Part shown: piece after piece, positions 25,647-34,669 of the stretch
Layout of the letters: the number at the start of each line of letters is the position of its first letter
How positions within the stretch are numbered: position 1 is the first letter of the stretch
NCBI GenBank assembly: GCA_002307215.1
Contig: DBTU01000033.1
Coordinates: 1 to 58,768 of the forward strand
Origin: Lachnoclostridium sp. UBA1308
GTDB taxonomy: Bacteria > Bacillota > Clostridia > Lachnospirales > Lachnospiraceae
Direction: 5' to 3'
Length of the DNA stretch: 58,768 nucleotides
The notes under the pieces: generated by a model
What the model was told of the DNA's origin: nothing
Databases searched by the model: none
The model's input: the letters and a program-made list of their open reading frames with translations, nothing else
Made by a program: the position numbers and the translations under genes

Positions 25647-26534
25647 TTAGTTCCCCTCTTCCTTCTCTTGTAACTGCGTTGCCTTTTTCATTATTCTATC
25701 CAGTTCTTCATTCTTTGTATTTTGGGCGGCATATTGAAGCAGTACAATTACCTTGTTATATTCTTTTTGGAACATATAGATTTGGGCAAGTTCTAGGTAG
25801 GCCGCATCTTCCTTGGGAAGAAGCTTTACCGCCTCCTGATAAGTCGAAATACCATCTGTATAATTTTCTTGACTGATATACTCCTGCGCTTGACTGATTA
25901 GTTTATCATATTGCTCCTTCGTCAGATAGGAATCTGCGGAGGCAAGCAAATCATCAAAAACCTTATCCTTCGTCAATTCTTTCCCTTCGATAGCCTCTCC
26001 CTTTGCCAGCTCATATTTACCTTCTTCAACATATGCCTGAGTAATTCTGATATAGGAAGTAACTTCTTTGCTTTTTATTTTCTTTGCTTTTTCGTACTCC
26101 TCAATTGCTTTATCATACTCTTTGTTAGAATAATAAACCTCTGCGCGAGTGGTCGCCTGAAGATAATCGTATTCAATCTTATCTGCTGTAACTTCCTCGA
26201 TCTTTTCTTTTACACGACTTCCGGAAGTTTGTTGATAGCAAGTCCGTAATATCTCAAGTGCCTTGTCATATTCTTTCATCCCCACATATGCATCTGAAAG
26301 TCCTATGGAGAGCAACTGAATGTCTGCTGCTTTTACTGACAGCGCCCTTTGATATGCATCCGATGCCTTTTCATAATCTCCGGCCTTCAGAAAATTCTCT
26401 GCCATTACAGCCTGATCAATATTTTCTGTTCTACCCGTATCTTTCATGTACAGCAAAATTCCAACTAGGAATATCATCCCAATAAGTATTGCAAGAATCT
26501 TTCTCTCTTTTGTGCGAAACAGCCATAACAGCAT
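25647..26534 (-). CDS. Membrane-anchored TPR-repeat protein
   Basis: A 295-residue protein with an N-terminal membrane segment (~13-30) and about six tetratricopeptide repeats facing the outside or cytoplasm (for example AENFLKAGDYEKASDAYQRA, EVYYSNKEYDKAIEEYEKA). It likely serves as a protein-interaction scaffold. GGAGGTGA precedes the ATG. It lies 20 bases after the rsmI stop, so it is probably the last gene of the long minus-strand operon. Partner unknown. Confidence 0.85.
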   Translation of the reverse strand: MLLWLFRTKERKILAILIGMIFLVGILLYMKDTGRTENIDQAVMAENFLKAGDYEKASDAYQRALSVKAADIQLLSIGLSDAYVGMKEYDKALEILRTCYQQTSGSRVKEKIEEVTADKIEYDYLQATTRAEVYYSNKEYDKAIEEYEKAKKIKSKEVTSYIRITQAYVEEGKYELAKGEAIEGKELTKDKVFDDLLASADSYLTKEQYDKLISQAQEYISQENYTDGISTYQEAVKLLPKEDAAYLELAQIYMFQKEYNKVIVLLQYAAQNTKNEELDRIMKKATQLQEKEEGN

Positions 26535-26554
26535 TATTTCACCTCCAAAAGAAG

Positions 26555-27415
26555 TTACTGCCTCTCAATCAATTCGTCCCTAAGAAGCTCCTGATATACC
26601 TCTCTCTTACTTATCCCTCTGTCTTTAGCGACGGCTTTCATTGCCTCCTTTTTATCCATTCCCTGTTTCAAATATAAATCCATATGTTCAAACAATGCGA
26701 CTGCTTCCCACTTAACTTGCTTTTCCTCTTCAATTTCCCTTACCGGTTTTCCCTCCATTACAAGTACGTACTCACCCTTTGGCTGCTGTTCATCAAAAGA
26801 CCCCGCCGCCTTAGCAAGTGTGGTCTGGCGTATTGTTTCATGCTTCTTGGTAAGCTCCTTGATTATTGTGATGTTTCGATCACCAATTGCCTCTAAAAGC
26901 ACTTTAATAGTTCTCTCCAGTCTGTGGGGTGCCTCATAAAGGATAATAGTTCTGGTCTCGTTCTTAAGTTCCTCCAAAATTCTCTGTTTATCTTTTTTGT
27001 CTGTTGGTAGAAATGCTTCAAAGCAAAATCTTCCCGTAGCCAAACCGGACAGTGTCAATGCTGTCACTGCCGCACAAGCACCCGGCAGGGAGGTCACTTC
27101 AATGCCTGCGGCATAAGCCTGTCTTACCAGCTCTTCCCCTGGGTCCGATATTCCGGGTGTCCCGGCATCTGTTACCAAGGCTATATTCTTACCCCCCAAC
27201 AGCTGTTCCACCAGATGTCTTGCTTTCTCCACCTTGTTATACTCATGATAGCTGGTCATCGGCGTCTTAATCTCATAACGATTTAACAGCTTAATACTAT
27301 GTCTTGTATCCTCAGCGGCTATCAGATCCACTTCCTTCAAGGTTCTTATAACACGAAATGTAATGTCCTCCAGATTGCCTATTGGTGTAGCACATAAAAA
27401 TAAAATTCCGGACAT
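26555..27415 (-). CDS. rsmI: 16S rRNA (cytidine-1402-2'-O)-methyltransferase
   Basis: A 286-residue SAM-dependent enzyme of the tetrapyrrole-methylase fold. Diagnostic blocks are LFLCATPIGNLEDITFR at the start, AAEDTRHSIKLLNRYEI, LVTDAGTPGISDPGEELVR and FLPTDKKDKQRILEEL. The ATG of MSGILFL is preferred because AAAGGA lies at correct spacing, 12 codons inside a longer frame. It is 16 bases after the trmN6-like gene and corresponds to yabC in the B. subtilis order. Confidence 0.95.
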   Translation of the reverse strand: MSGILFLCATPIGNLEDITFRVIRTLKEVDLIAAEDTRHSIKLLNRYEIKTPMTSYHEYNKVEKARHLVEQLLGGKNIALVTDAGTPGISDPGEELVRQAYAAGIEVTSLPGACAAVTALTLSGLATGRFCFEAFLPTDKKDKQRILEELKNETRTIILYEAPHRLERTIKVLLEAIGDRNITIIKELTKKHETIRQTTLAKAAGSFDEQQPKGEYVLVMEGKPVREIEEEKQVKWEAVALFEHMDLYLKQGMDKKEAMKAVAKDRGISKREVYQELLRDELIERQ

Positions 27416-27431
27416 GGTTATCGTCCTTTCT

Positions 27432-28190
27432 TTAATAACCGTAGATATCATAGATCTCCTCGGTATATATATTCTGTTCCTTGTATACGATCAACGGCGC
27501 TTCCACCGTGATTCTGGATTTTGCTCCCTTAATGCACTCGAGCAAGACCATATTGGGCTCCTTGTCCACAAAAGGGTGTACCAGTTTCATACGCTTCGGC
27601 TCAAGCCCATAATCCACTAATACTTTAATAATCTCCGCCAACCGGAATGGCCTGTGAACCAGATAAAATCTTCCGTTTGGCATTAGCAGCCTAGTCGCCT
27701 CCCTAACAACATCCTCCAGCGAACACAATATCTCATGTCTCGCAATTGCCTTGGACTCTGCCTGATTGATTATGCCATGGCTGTGGTTCATATAAGGTGG
27801 GTTGCTGGTTACAACGTCAAAGGAAGCCAGACCGAATAGTGCCGAGGCTTCCTTGATATCACCAACTACAATATCAACTTTATCTTCCAGTTTATTCATG
27901 GCAATACTGCGTCTTGCCATATCCGCACTTTCTTCTTGAATTTCAAGACCGGTAAAATGTTTACCCTGCGTCTTCGCCTCTAAAAGTATCGGTATGATGC
28001 CGGTGCCACATCCAAGATCAAGTACCTTTTCTCCCGGTAGCACTTTTGTGTATCCCGATAGAAGTACCGCGTCCATTCCAAAACAAAATTTCTTTGTATT
28101 CTGAATAATCTTATATTGATTTCTATGGAGGTCATCTACTCGCTCACCCGGCTTAAGTAAAACCCCCAGGTCCGTTTCTTTATTCATCAT
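27432..28190 (-). CDS. tRNA1(Val) (adenine-37-N6)-methyltransferase-like (YabB/TrmN6)
   Basis: A 252-residue class I SAM methyltransferase. Motif I is VLDLGCGTGIIPILL and the amino-methylating motif is SNPPYM; GMDAVLLSGY is typical of the family. Its start overlaps the ricT stop by 11 bases (two adjacent ATGs at 28190 and 28187 are possible), giving translational coupling. Position matches yabB in B. subtilis. The substrate is inferred from the E. coli enzyme. Confidence 0.9.
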   Translation of the reverse strand: MMNKETDLGVLLKPGERVDDLHRNQYKIIQNTKKFCFGMDAVLLSGYTKVLPGEKVLDLGCGTGIIPILLEAKTQGKHFTGLEIQEESADMARRSIAMNKLEDKVDIVVGDIKEASALFGLASFDVVTSNPPYMNHSHGIINQAESKAIARHEILCSLEDVVREATRLLMPNGRFYLVHRPFRLAEIIKVLVDYGLEPKRMKLVHPFVDKEPNMVLLECIKGAKSRITVEAPLIVYKEQNIYTEEIYDIYGY

Positions 28191-29094
28191 CGAGCAGGGA
28201 TTTCCCTTCCTTCTTTTCTAAAAGCTCCAAAACCCTGAGTTCCTCATCCTCTACCTGCGGTATTCTTTCTTTACGCTTCTTCTTAGTAAAATGCAAATCA
28301 TCTACCTTGTATTCCCTTACTTCTTTTTCATCATTTTCCATAATAACAACGACTTTAACAAGTTGTTTTAATACGCTGACGCTATGAACCTCACCTCTTA
28401 AGTTATCCTTGGTAGTAACATAATCCCCTACACCCGGTAGTTTACTGTTAAGCTCTTCATATGCTTCTTCTTCATTCTTAAGGCAACACATCAATCTTCC
28501 GCACACTCCCGAAATCTTTGTCGGGTTAAGGGAAAGATTCTGTTCCTTCGCCATCTTAATGGAAACAGGAGCAAACTCAGATAAATGGGTATGGCAACAA
28601 AGCGGCCTGCCACAGATTCCGATACCTCCGACAATCTTGGTCTCATCTCGCACACCAATTTGACGAAGCTCGATGCGTGTCTTAAATACGCTGGCTAAAT
28701 CCTTAACCAGCTCTCTGAAATCTATCCTGCCATCTGCGGTAAAGTAAAATAGTACCTTATTATTATCAAAGGTATATTCGGAGTCTATCAGCTTCATTTC
28801 CAGCCCATGCTTCTGAATCTTTTCGAGACAGATTACAAAAGCCTCTTTTTCCTTTTCTTTATTCCTTTTCTCGATTGCATCATCTTCTTCGGTTGCCTGT
28901 CTTATTACCGGTTTTAACGGCTGAATAATTTTATCATCCTCAACATCCCTTGGCCCGAGTACAACGTAACCATACTCAATCCCTCTGGCTGTCTCTACTA
29001 TCACATTATCCCCCTGCTTACTATCATAGCCGGCAGGATCGAAGAAATACACCTTACCCGCACTGCGAAATCTTACTCCTATTACATTAACCAT
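28180..29094 (-). CDS. ricT: PSP1/RicT (YaaT) regulatory iron-sulfur protein
   Basis: A 304-residue protein with the PSP1 domain: GYDSKQGDNVIVETARGIEYG near the N-terminus, and the cysteine cluster GICGRPLCCHTHL plus GVCGRLMCC. In B. subtilis RicT forms a complex with RicA and RicF that promotes mRNA maturation by RNase Y and aids sporulation and biofilm development; the cysteines contribute to Fe-S binding. The C-terminal tail is Lys/Glu-rich. It overlaps holB by 8 bases and the downstream methyltransferase by 11, within a tight operon. RicA and RicF are not in the window. Confidence 0.94.
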   Translation of the reverse strand: MVNVIGVRFRSAGKVYFFDPAGYDSKQGDNVIVETARGIEYGYVVLGPRDVEDDKIIQPLKPVIRQATEEDDAIEKRNKEKEKEAFVICLEKIQKHGLEMKLIDSEYTFDNNKVLFYFTADGRIDFRELVKDLASVFKTRIELRQIGVRDETKIVGGIGICGRPLCCHTHLSEFAPVSIKMAKEQNLSLNPTKISGVCGRLMCCLKNEEEAYEELNSKLPGVGDYVTTKDNLRGEVHSVSVLKQLVKVVVIMENDEKEVREYKVDDLHFTKKKRKERIPQVEDEELRVLELLEKKEGKSLLDDE

Positions 29095-30082
29095 TACTGT
29101 TCTCCTTTATTGTAAGTAACATAAGTTCTACCGCAATATCAAAGTTAACATTGGCCTTTAGCCTAATCTTCGCTTTTTCCATTGCCTGTATTATTCTGTC
29201 AACACCTTCATAACTGCGAATGTTTGCCTGCTTATTTAGAAAGGTAAGCTCCTCTCGGTATAATAAAAGATCCGGATCCATCGTTGCTTTAAACATGAGG
29301 ACATCTCTATACCACAAAATCATCAGGTCAATATAATCCTCTATGTTATTTTTATCAGCAGTCAGGAATTTTAAACCCGAAACCACTTCATACAGCTCCA
29401 TCTCGTCTATGAATTTGAGAATATGAAGCACATTATCCTTCATCTGCCCGAAACCCTCGGAGGAGGCATATTTCATTGCCTTTCCTACATTACCTCCGGA
29501 AAAGGTAGCCGACACCTCTGCCATATAATCCGGTATCTTATGGTTAACCATAAGGAACTCTTTGATAACTTGTTTATTAATCGGTTTTAAGTTAAGCGTA
29601 ACACACCTGGATAGAATCGTAGGTAGTATAACACTGATGCTCGCGGTTAAAAGAATAATTACAGCATATTCAGGCGGTTCCTCCATTGTCTTGAGCAGCG
29701 CATTCTGTGCCTGCTCTGTCAGCCTGTCCGCATCGTCAATAATATAGATTTTATATGGACTGCTATATGGTTTTACCTGTATATCAGCGTTCACCTGAAG
29801 CCTAATATCATCCACTCCGATACTGTTCTTTTCGTGAGTAACCCTAATAATATCAGGATGATTAAAGGTGTCCGCCTGCAGACAGGATTTGCACCGATCA
29901 CAGGATAATATACCTCTTTCTTCGCATTGAAGAGTCTTCGCAAAGGCTTCTGCAAGCGTTTTCTTACCCATTCCCTCTTCACCGTGAAATATATAAGCAT
30001 GGGAAATCTTATTTGATATGATTGCATTCTGTAAATGCTGTATGATACTTTCATGTCCTATCATATGCCCAAAGCCCTGCAT
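29087..30082 (-). CDS. holB: DNA polymerase III subunit delta'
   Basis: A 331-residue clamp-loader subunit. It has a Walker A region (GEEGMGKKTL), a zinc-binding cluster (CDRCKSC with a Cys upstream), a DEAD-like IIDDAD segment and LLKTMEEPP followed by the SRC motif (LSRCVTL). AGGTGA lies before the ATG. Its place between yaaR and ricT is the order seen in B. subtilis. Confidence 0.94.
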   Translation of the reverse strand: MQGFGHMIGHESIIQHLQNAIISNKISHAYIFHGEEGMGKKTLAEAFAKTLQCEERGILSCDRCKSCLQADTFNHPDIIRVTHEKNSIGVDDIRLQVNADIQVKPYSSPYKIYIIDDADRLTEQAQNALLKTMEEPPEYAVIILLTASISVILPTILSRCVTLNLKPINKQVIKEFLMVNHKIPDYMAEVSATFSGGNVGKAMKYASSEGFGQMKDNVLHILKFIDEMELYEVVSGLKFLTADKNNIEDYIDLMILWYRDVLMFKATMDPDLLLYREELTFLNKQANIRSYEGVDRIIQAMEKAKIRLKANVNFDIAVELMLLTIKENSNG

Positions 30083-30109
30083 CTTATCACCTGTGTCTTT
30101 CTAACATAA

Positions 30110-30550
30110 TTATGTTAATATATCCAGAAGCAATCCCCTGATTTCATCTATTCTATTAAGAATTGCGAGATGATCTTTTTCATCCTTAATAAGCTCTGAT
30201 GCCAACTCATTCAAATTCTCATCTACCAACTTTATCATGGCATAAACCCTGTGCCGACCTTTTTTATCGAGAAAGTTCTCCCTTGAAAACTTATGGGAGC
30301 GGTTAACAATCTCATTCATAAACTCCTTGATCAGTTCTCTGTAATGCTTCATGTCTTTAACGTCCATGTGTTTTGCGATCTTTTTGCCATGGGCGGCTAT
30401 TTCCTCAAGCATAAAACCAAGTCGTGCCTGCAATTCCTTTTCTTCTATATGAGAAATTAATGTAAATTTAAAAGAACCATCCGATTCGGGAACCGGGGGT
30501 TTTTGATCCACCTGATTGATTGGCTGTGTCTGGTTCACCTTAATGTCCAT
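30110..30550 (-). CDS. yaaR: YaaR family protein (DUF327)
   Basis: A 146-residue soluble, mostly helical protein of the YaaR family (LQARLGFMLEEIAAHGKKI; GRHRVYAMIKLVDENLNELA). Function is not established. It lies 27 bases upstream of holB, as in B. subtilis, where the neighbouring yaaQ is missing here. Confidence 0.88.
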   Translation of the reverse strand: MDIKVNQTQPINQVDQKPPVPESDGSFKFTLISHIEEKELQARLGFMLEEIAAHGKKIAKHMDVKDMKHYRELIKEFMNEIVNRSHKFSRENFLDKKGRHRVYAMIKLVDENLNELASELIKDEKDHLAILNRIDEIRGLLLDILT

Positions 30551-30623
30551 ATCTGCCCTCCAATTATTTGCTTCCTAACAAGCATAACATAGATTTCAAA
30601 AAGTTTATAGTATATTTTTTTCG

Positions 30624-31208
30624 TCACATTGTATGGATGTCCTCAAATATCTCATAAATGCAAATATTAATATCCAAATTTTGATATCGCTTTGTAATAC
30701 CATATTTCATCAGATTCTCATCCGAAAAGTCTTCCTCATCTGACAAGTAGCGCCTGCACATCTCAGCGTATTTAGGTTGTTCCTGCTTTTGCTCTCTTTT
30801 GATGGCGCGATTCAGTCGAACACCATCCTCGACTTCCAGATAAATTGGAATCACCCTGTCCTTTCCAAAGTATTCCCTGATTTGGGCATAGCTTTCCAAA
30901 GTGCCTAACATCAGGTAATCATAATTATCCAAATCAAGTTGTCCATCATTTACCGTAAAATAATGCCAGATTCCGTGTATGGTTTGATAGGAGCGATGTT
31001 CTATGATTTTACCTTGCTGATCTAACTCCTTCAGGGTCTCTTCGTCAACAAAGTGATATTCTACACCCTCTTCTTCTGATTTACGGATGGGTCTTGTGGT
31101 ATACATAACTGCCGTTTTCAACTTCAGCTCCGCCACCTCTAGAAGCTTCTTATAGACAGTATCCTTCCCTGTTGAGCTTTTTCCCAATATAATATATATT
31201 TTGGCCAT
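30624..31208 (-). CDS. Guanylate kinase-like nucleotide kinase
   Basis: A 194-residue P-loop protein with Walker A GKSSTGKD, the YTTRPIRKSEEEGVEYHFV stretch typical of guanylate kinases, and a helical lid region. In the B. subtilis order this place belongs to thymidylate kinase (tmk), so a different nucleotide kinase-like protein occupies the slot. The C-terminus is shorter and less typical than in GMK, so another substrate is possible. Eleven bases from the decarboxylase gene; co-transcribed. Confidence 0.8.
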   Translation of the reverse strand: MAKIYIILGKSSTGKDTVYKKLLEVAELKLKTAVMYTTRPIRKSEEEGVEYHFVDEETLKELDQQGKIIEHRSYQTIHGIWHYFTVNDGQLDLDNYDYLMLGTLESYAQIREYFGKDRVIPIYLEVEDGVRLNRAIKREQKQEQPKYAEMCRRYLSDEEDFSDENLMKYGITKRYQNLDINICIYEIFEDIHTM

Positions 31209-31219
31209 TCAATCCTCCG

Positions 31220-32650
31220 TTAATGTAATGTCTTAGCGATTACATCGATTCTATCTTTGGTTTCCTTATTCAATCCGGTAATGGTATAGCCTTCTCTCTG
31301 CAACCACTGAATCATTTGTATCATTTCATCATCAATCCGCTCTCCCGGAACTAAAAGAGGTGAACCCGGGGGATACATACTGACAAAGACTGCCGATATT
31401 CTTCCAGCGCTTCTTTCAAGCGGTACCTGTTCTGTGTCTGTCTCAGCTGCCTCTCCCGGCAGCATTACCTGCTCCGGTCTGATTGTACCGACTGACGGCC
31501 TGCAACCTTTGTTACCCGCTGCTTTTTGCACATTATCTATCTCAAGGAGGGCTTTTGAAAGTCGTAAAAAGCCCTCCTGTGTGTCACAGATACTTGTCAT
31601 TCCAAGCACATAATCCGGTGCTTCCATCTCCATAATCAGATGATATTTTTCACGAAGCAGGGTATGAAGCACATGGCCGGAAAGCTGTGTATCGCGAACA
31701 GAAATTATGATTTTTGACGGATCCATATCGTATATACCGAATGACCCCTTTGTTTCTGACTTAATCAGTCTTAAATGCTCCAGCTTATTCATCGAACTGT
31801 AAAATTCATTTAATCTCGCATAATATAAGTCAAACAGCTCTTTGCCACTATCTTCAAGCATGCTGATGCAGCGATCCATTCCTGCCAATAGAAGGTAGGA
31901 GGGACTGCTGCTTTCATATATTGATAAATTTCGTTCTATTTTGTCATTTAGGTCTGTCCGGTTTGAGTGAAGGACCGCTGACTGGGTAAACGCAGGCAGT
32001 GTCTTATGCATACTCTGAATGACGATATCTGCACCTTTTGTAACTGCACTCTCAGGAAAACCCCGGTGGAAGCCAAAATGTGCTCCATGTGCCTCATCAA
32101 CCAAAAAAAGGGCTCCATGCCTGTGAACAACTTTCGCAATCGCACGAATATCCGAAACAAAACCGTCAAAGGTCGGCGAAGTAAGAACCACCAGTGAAAT
32201 GTCAGGATCTCTGATCAACGCATCCTCAACATCCTGTACTGAAATTCCACCGTAAATGGATTCTTCTTTTAAATAATTAGGGTAAATATATACCGGTCTT
32301 AGCTCTTTTAACACTACAGCATGATATACCGATTTATGACAGTTACGTGCTATCAGTACCTTGCTTCCTCTGTCAGCCCCGGAGGATATACCTGCCAGAA
32401 TACCAACTGTACTGCCATTGATAAGCGGATATGATTTTTCGGATCCATAAAGAAGACTTAACCGCTGTGATAGCTGTATTAATATGCCCTCTGCCTGATG
32501 GAGATTATCAAACCCTTCTATTTCCGTAATATCGATAGAATATGGATTACTCATCTGACAAAGCTTCGTATTGCGCTTATGTCCGGGCATATGAAACGGA
32601 TAGTAATCCTCTTCCCTGTATGAAATTAATTTATCATAAAGCCTATTCAC
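31220..32650 (-). CDS. Orn/Lys/Arg decarboxylase-type PLP enzyme (YaaO family)
   Basis: A 476-residue fold-type I PLP enzyme. It has the N-terminal HMPGHKRN motif, LVDEAHGAHFGFH, and the PLP-lysine context QSMHKTLPAFTQ. Length and layout match the short YaaO/CadA-like decarboxylases, not the ~700-residue biodegradative ones. Substrate (arginine, lysine or ornithine) cannot be read from the sequence. It heads the syntenic block with the kinase-like gene, yaaR, holB, ricT, trmN6 and rsmI. Confidence 0.9.
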   Translation of the reverse strand: MNRLYDKLISYREEDYYPFHMPGHKRNTKLCQMSNPYSIDITEIEGFDNLHQAEGILIQLSQRLSLLYGSEKSYPLINGSTVGILAGISSGADRGSKVLIARNCHKSVYHAVVLKELRPVYIYPNYLKEESIYGGISVQDVEDALIRDPDISLVVLTSPTFDGFVSDIRAIAKVVHRHGALFLVDEAHGAHFGFHRGFPESAVTKGADIVIQSMHKTLPAFTQSAVLHSNRTDLNDKIERNLSIYESSSPSYLLLAGMDRCISMLEDSGKELFDLYYARLNEFYSSMNKLEHLRLIKSETKGSFGIYDMDPSKIIISVRDTQLSGHVLHTLLREKYHLIMEMEAPDYVLGMTSICDTQEGFLRLSKALLEIDNVQKAAGNKGCRPSVGTIRPEQVMLPGEAAETDTEQVPLERSAGRISAVFVSMYPPGSPLLVPGERIDDEMIQMIQWLQREGYTITGLNKETKDRIDVIAKTLH

Positions 32651-32675
32651 CGCAAAACCATGCCTTTCTTTATGG

Positions 32676-34601
32676 CTAATCCTCCGCCATGTTAAACTCG
32701 CCCATATGTTTCAGCCGTAAAGCCTCTTTCTCATATTTCTGTTGATACATCTTCGAGTCGGCGACAATAAGGCAATCCTCAATCGAAATGGTTTTATACG
32801 GATTCGTTATATTCCAACCACAACTGACCTTAACTTTAAAATTATACTCATTACTATTGTTAAAGTGATCCAGCTTTTCATGAAATTTATTAAGAAAATC
32901 TTCCAGCTTTTTCTCATCGTAATCCATACCGATTACAACAAATTCATCCCCGCCGATACGCATACATACTTCGTCATCATCAGCCGCAAACTTTAATGCA
33001 TCTGCCAGAGCTTTGATTGCGATATCTCCGCTGGCATGCCCAAAGTTGTCATTGATATATTTCAGCTTGTCCATATCTGCCGTAAAAACCATGAGCCTGC
33101 TCTTCTCTTCAATACATTGCATTAAATACTTTCTGCCTAAGATATCGAGTGCCCTGCGGTTATACAAATCCGTAAGCTCGTCCTTGATATACATATCCTC
33201 CAGCTTAAATACCAATCTGTTCAGCTCATTATGAATCCTAATATTCTCCAGCGCATTACAAATGTTAATCAGCCACCCCTGATACGTGGGCTTATATACT
33301 TCAAAGCCTTGAAAGGCTATCGCTGTATATCCAAAGCATACCTCTTGGTAATGAAGCATATTAAATAGGTAAATCTGGGGTTCATCATCAACAGTTGAGC
33401 CCGCTAACAGTGCAGGCTTTGAGAATTCTTCCTTCTTTAACTTTTTACCGTCTTTCATGCCAAATTCCATAATCATTTCACAATCTGAATGTTCTGACCG
33501 ATTATCCTTGTTATACAAATCCCATTGCTTATTCAGACACATATAAAAGCTGGTAAATCCTTCTTGCATATTCACATAGGAAGGTAACTTCTGATCCAAA
33601 TCCTCAATTGTTTTGACATTCGTAAGTCCGATTGACATAAATGCATTATAGGAAATATCTTTTTCCTTAACATCCATCTCATTTACAATACGATTTCGTC
33701 TTTTCACAGATAATTCGGCATAACGCTGCTGCTTACAGCCACAGGATTCACGAATCTTTGTAACGGCATTCATTATGGCATCCTTCTGCTGGGGCAGTCC
33801 TTCATTATGCCTATGAATCTTGTCTACTGCCTCAACACCCATTTCAAAAAAAGGCATACCCGTAGTTGTAATATTGGGAGAAAAATCCTCGCATATCATT
33901 AAATTATCACAACCGGTTACTGCAATGTCTTCCGGAACGGAAATACCCCTGTCTGCTAAAGCATTGCATACCGTGATTGCCATAAAATCATTCGCGCAAA
34001 TAATAGCCTCCGGCCATTCCTTTGAATCATCAAACCAAAGTTTGATGGCTTCTTTGGCCTTAATCTTCCAGAAGTCTCCAAAGAAAATTCGGTCCTCCTC
34101 CACAGGAATATCATGTTCTGTTAGAATTCTTTTATAAGCATCGAGTCTTTGATAGGCTACCGAATTGTCAGTCGGTCCTGTTAGGAAATTAATTTTTCGA
34201 TAGCCGTGATCTTCAATCATATGACGAATAATCTCATCTAGGATTGCATCATCATTAATCATTACATTATAAAATTCCTTGTATCTCCGATTTACGCAGA
34301 CTACAGGGCATTTGCTGTATTTTTTTATGTTATTAAAAATTTTCTCTAGCAACTCCTCCCGATACCAGATATCGGGTAGCAGTATGATACCATCAAAGCT
34401 TTCATACCATGGCAGATCAGCAATACTGTTTTCACCGGATTCATATTGTAATTCCTCGTATTCCACGAAATTCGTAAAAAATGCAATATTATACCCGAGC
34501 TCCTTTGCTCTCATGCAAATGCCCCTGGTTAGTGACCTCTGTGTTTCACGATGTTCCTGTGTTACAAACACACCGATTGTCTTTCTGTTGTTTCCAAACA
34601 T
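32676..34601 (-). CDS. Diguanylate cyclase with LacI/periplasmic-binding-protein-like sensor domain
   Basis: A 641-residue cytosolic protein. Residues ~1-290 resemble the sugar-binding half of LacI regulators (KTIGVFVTQ at the start, ICANDFMAITVCNALADRG, VTGCDNL) but no DNA-binding helix-turn-helix precedes it. A conserved SCGCK pair follows, then a ~130-residue middle region and a C-terminal GGDEF domain with an intact RIGGDEF site. The Arg of the inhibitory RxxD site upstream of GGDEF is absent. It should make c-di-GMP in response to a cytosolic sugar-like ligand. GAGGAG precedes the ATG. A tandem paralogue lies 68 bases upstream. Confidence 0.9.
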   Translation of the reverse strand: MFGNNRKTIGVFVTQEHRETQRSLTRGICMRAKELGYNIAFFTNFVEYEELQYESGENSIADLPWYESFDGIILLPDIWYREELLEKIFNNIKKYSKCPVVCVNRRYKEFYNVMINDDAILDEIIRHMIEDHGYRKINFLTGPTDNSVAYQRLDAYKRILTEHDIPVEEDRIFFGDFWKIKAKEAIKLWFDDSKEWPEAIICANDFMAITVCNALADRGISVPEDIAVTGCDNLMICEDFSPNITTTGMPFFEMGVEAVDKIHRHNEGLPQQKDAIMNAVTKIRESCGCKQQRYAELSVKRRNRIVNEMDVKEKDISYNAFMSIGLTNVKTIEDLDQKLPSYVNMQEGFTSFYMCLNKQWDLYNKDNRSEHSDCEMIMEFGMKDGKKLKKEEFSKPALLAGSTVDDEPQIYLFNMLHYQEVCFGYTAIAFQGFEVYKPTYQGWLINICNALENIRIHNELNRLVFKLEDMYIKDELTDLYNRRALDILGRKYLMQCIEEKSRLMVFTADMDKLKYINDNFGHASGDIAIKALADALKFAADDDEVCMRIGGDEFVVIGMDYDEKKLEDFLNKFHEKLDHFNNSNEYNFKVKVSCGWNITNPYKTISIEDCLIVADSKMYQQKYEKEALRLKHMGEFNMAED

Positions 34602-34669
34602 ATTAGTCTCCTCTGAATCAATGTCAGATAGATGGTTACCTCAAGGGCTGCCATGACAACCCCATAAAC

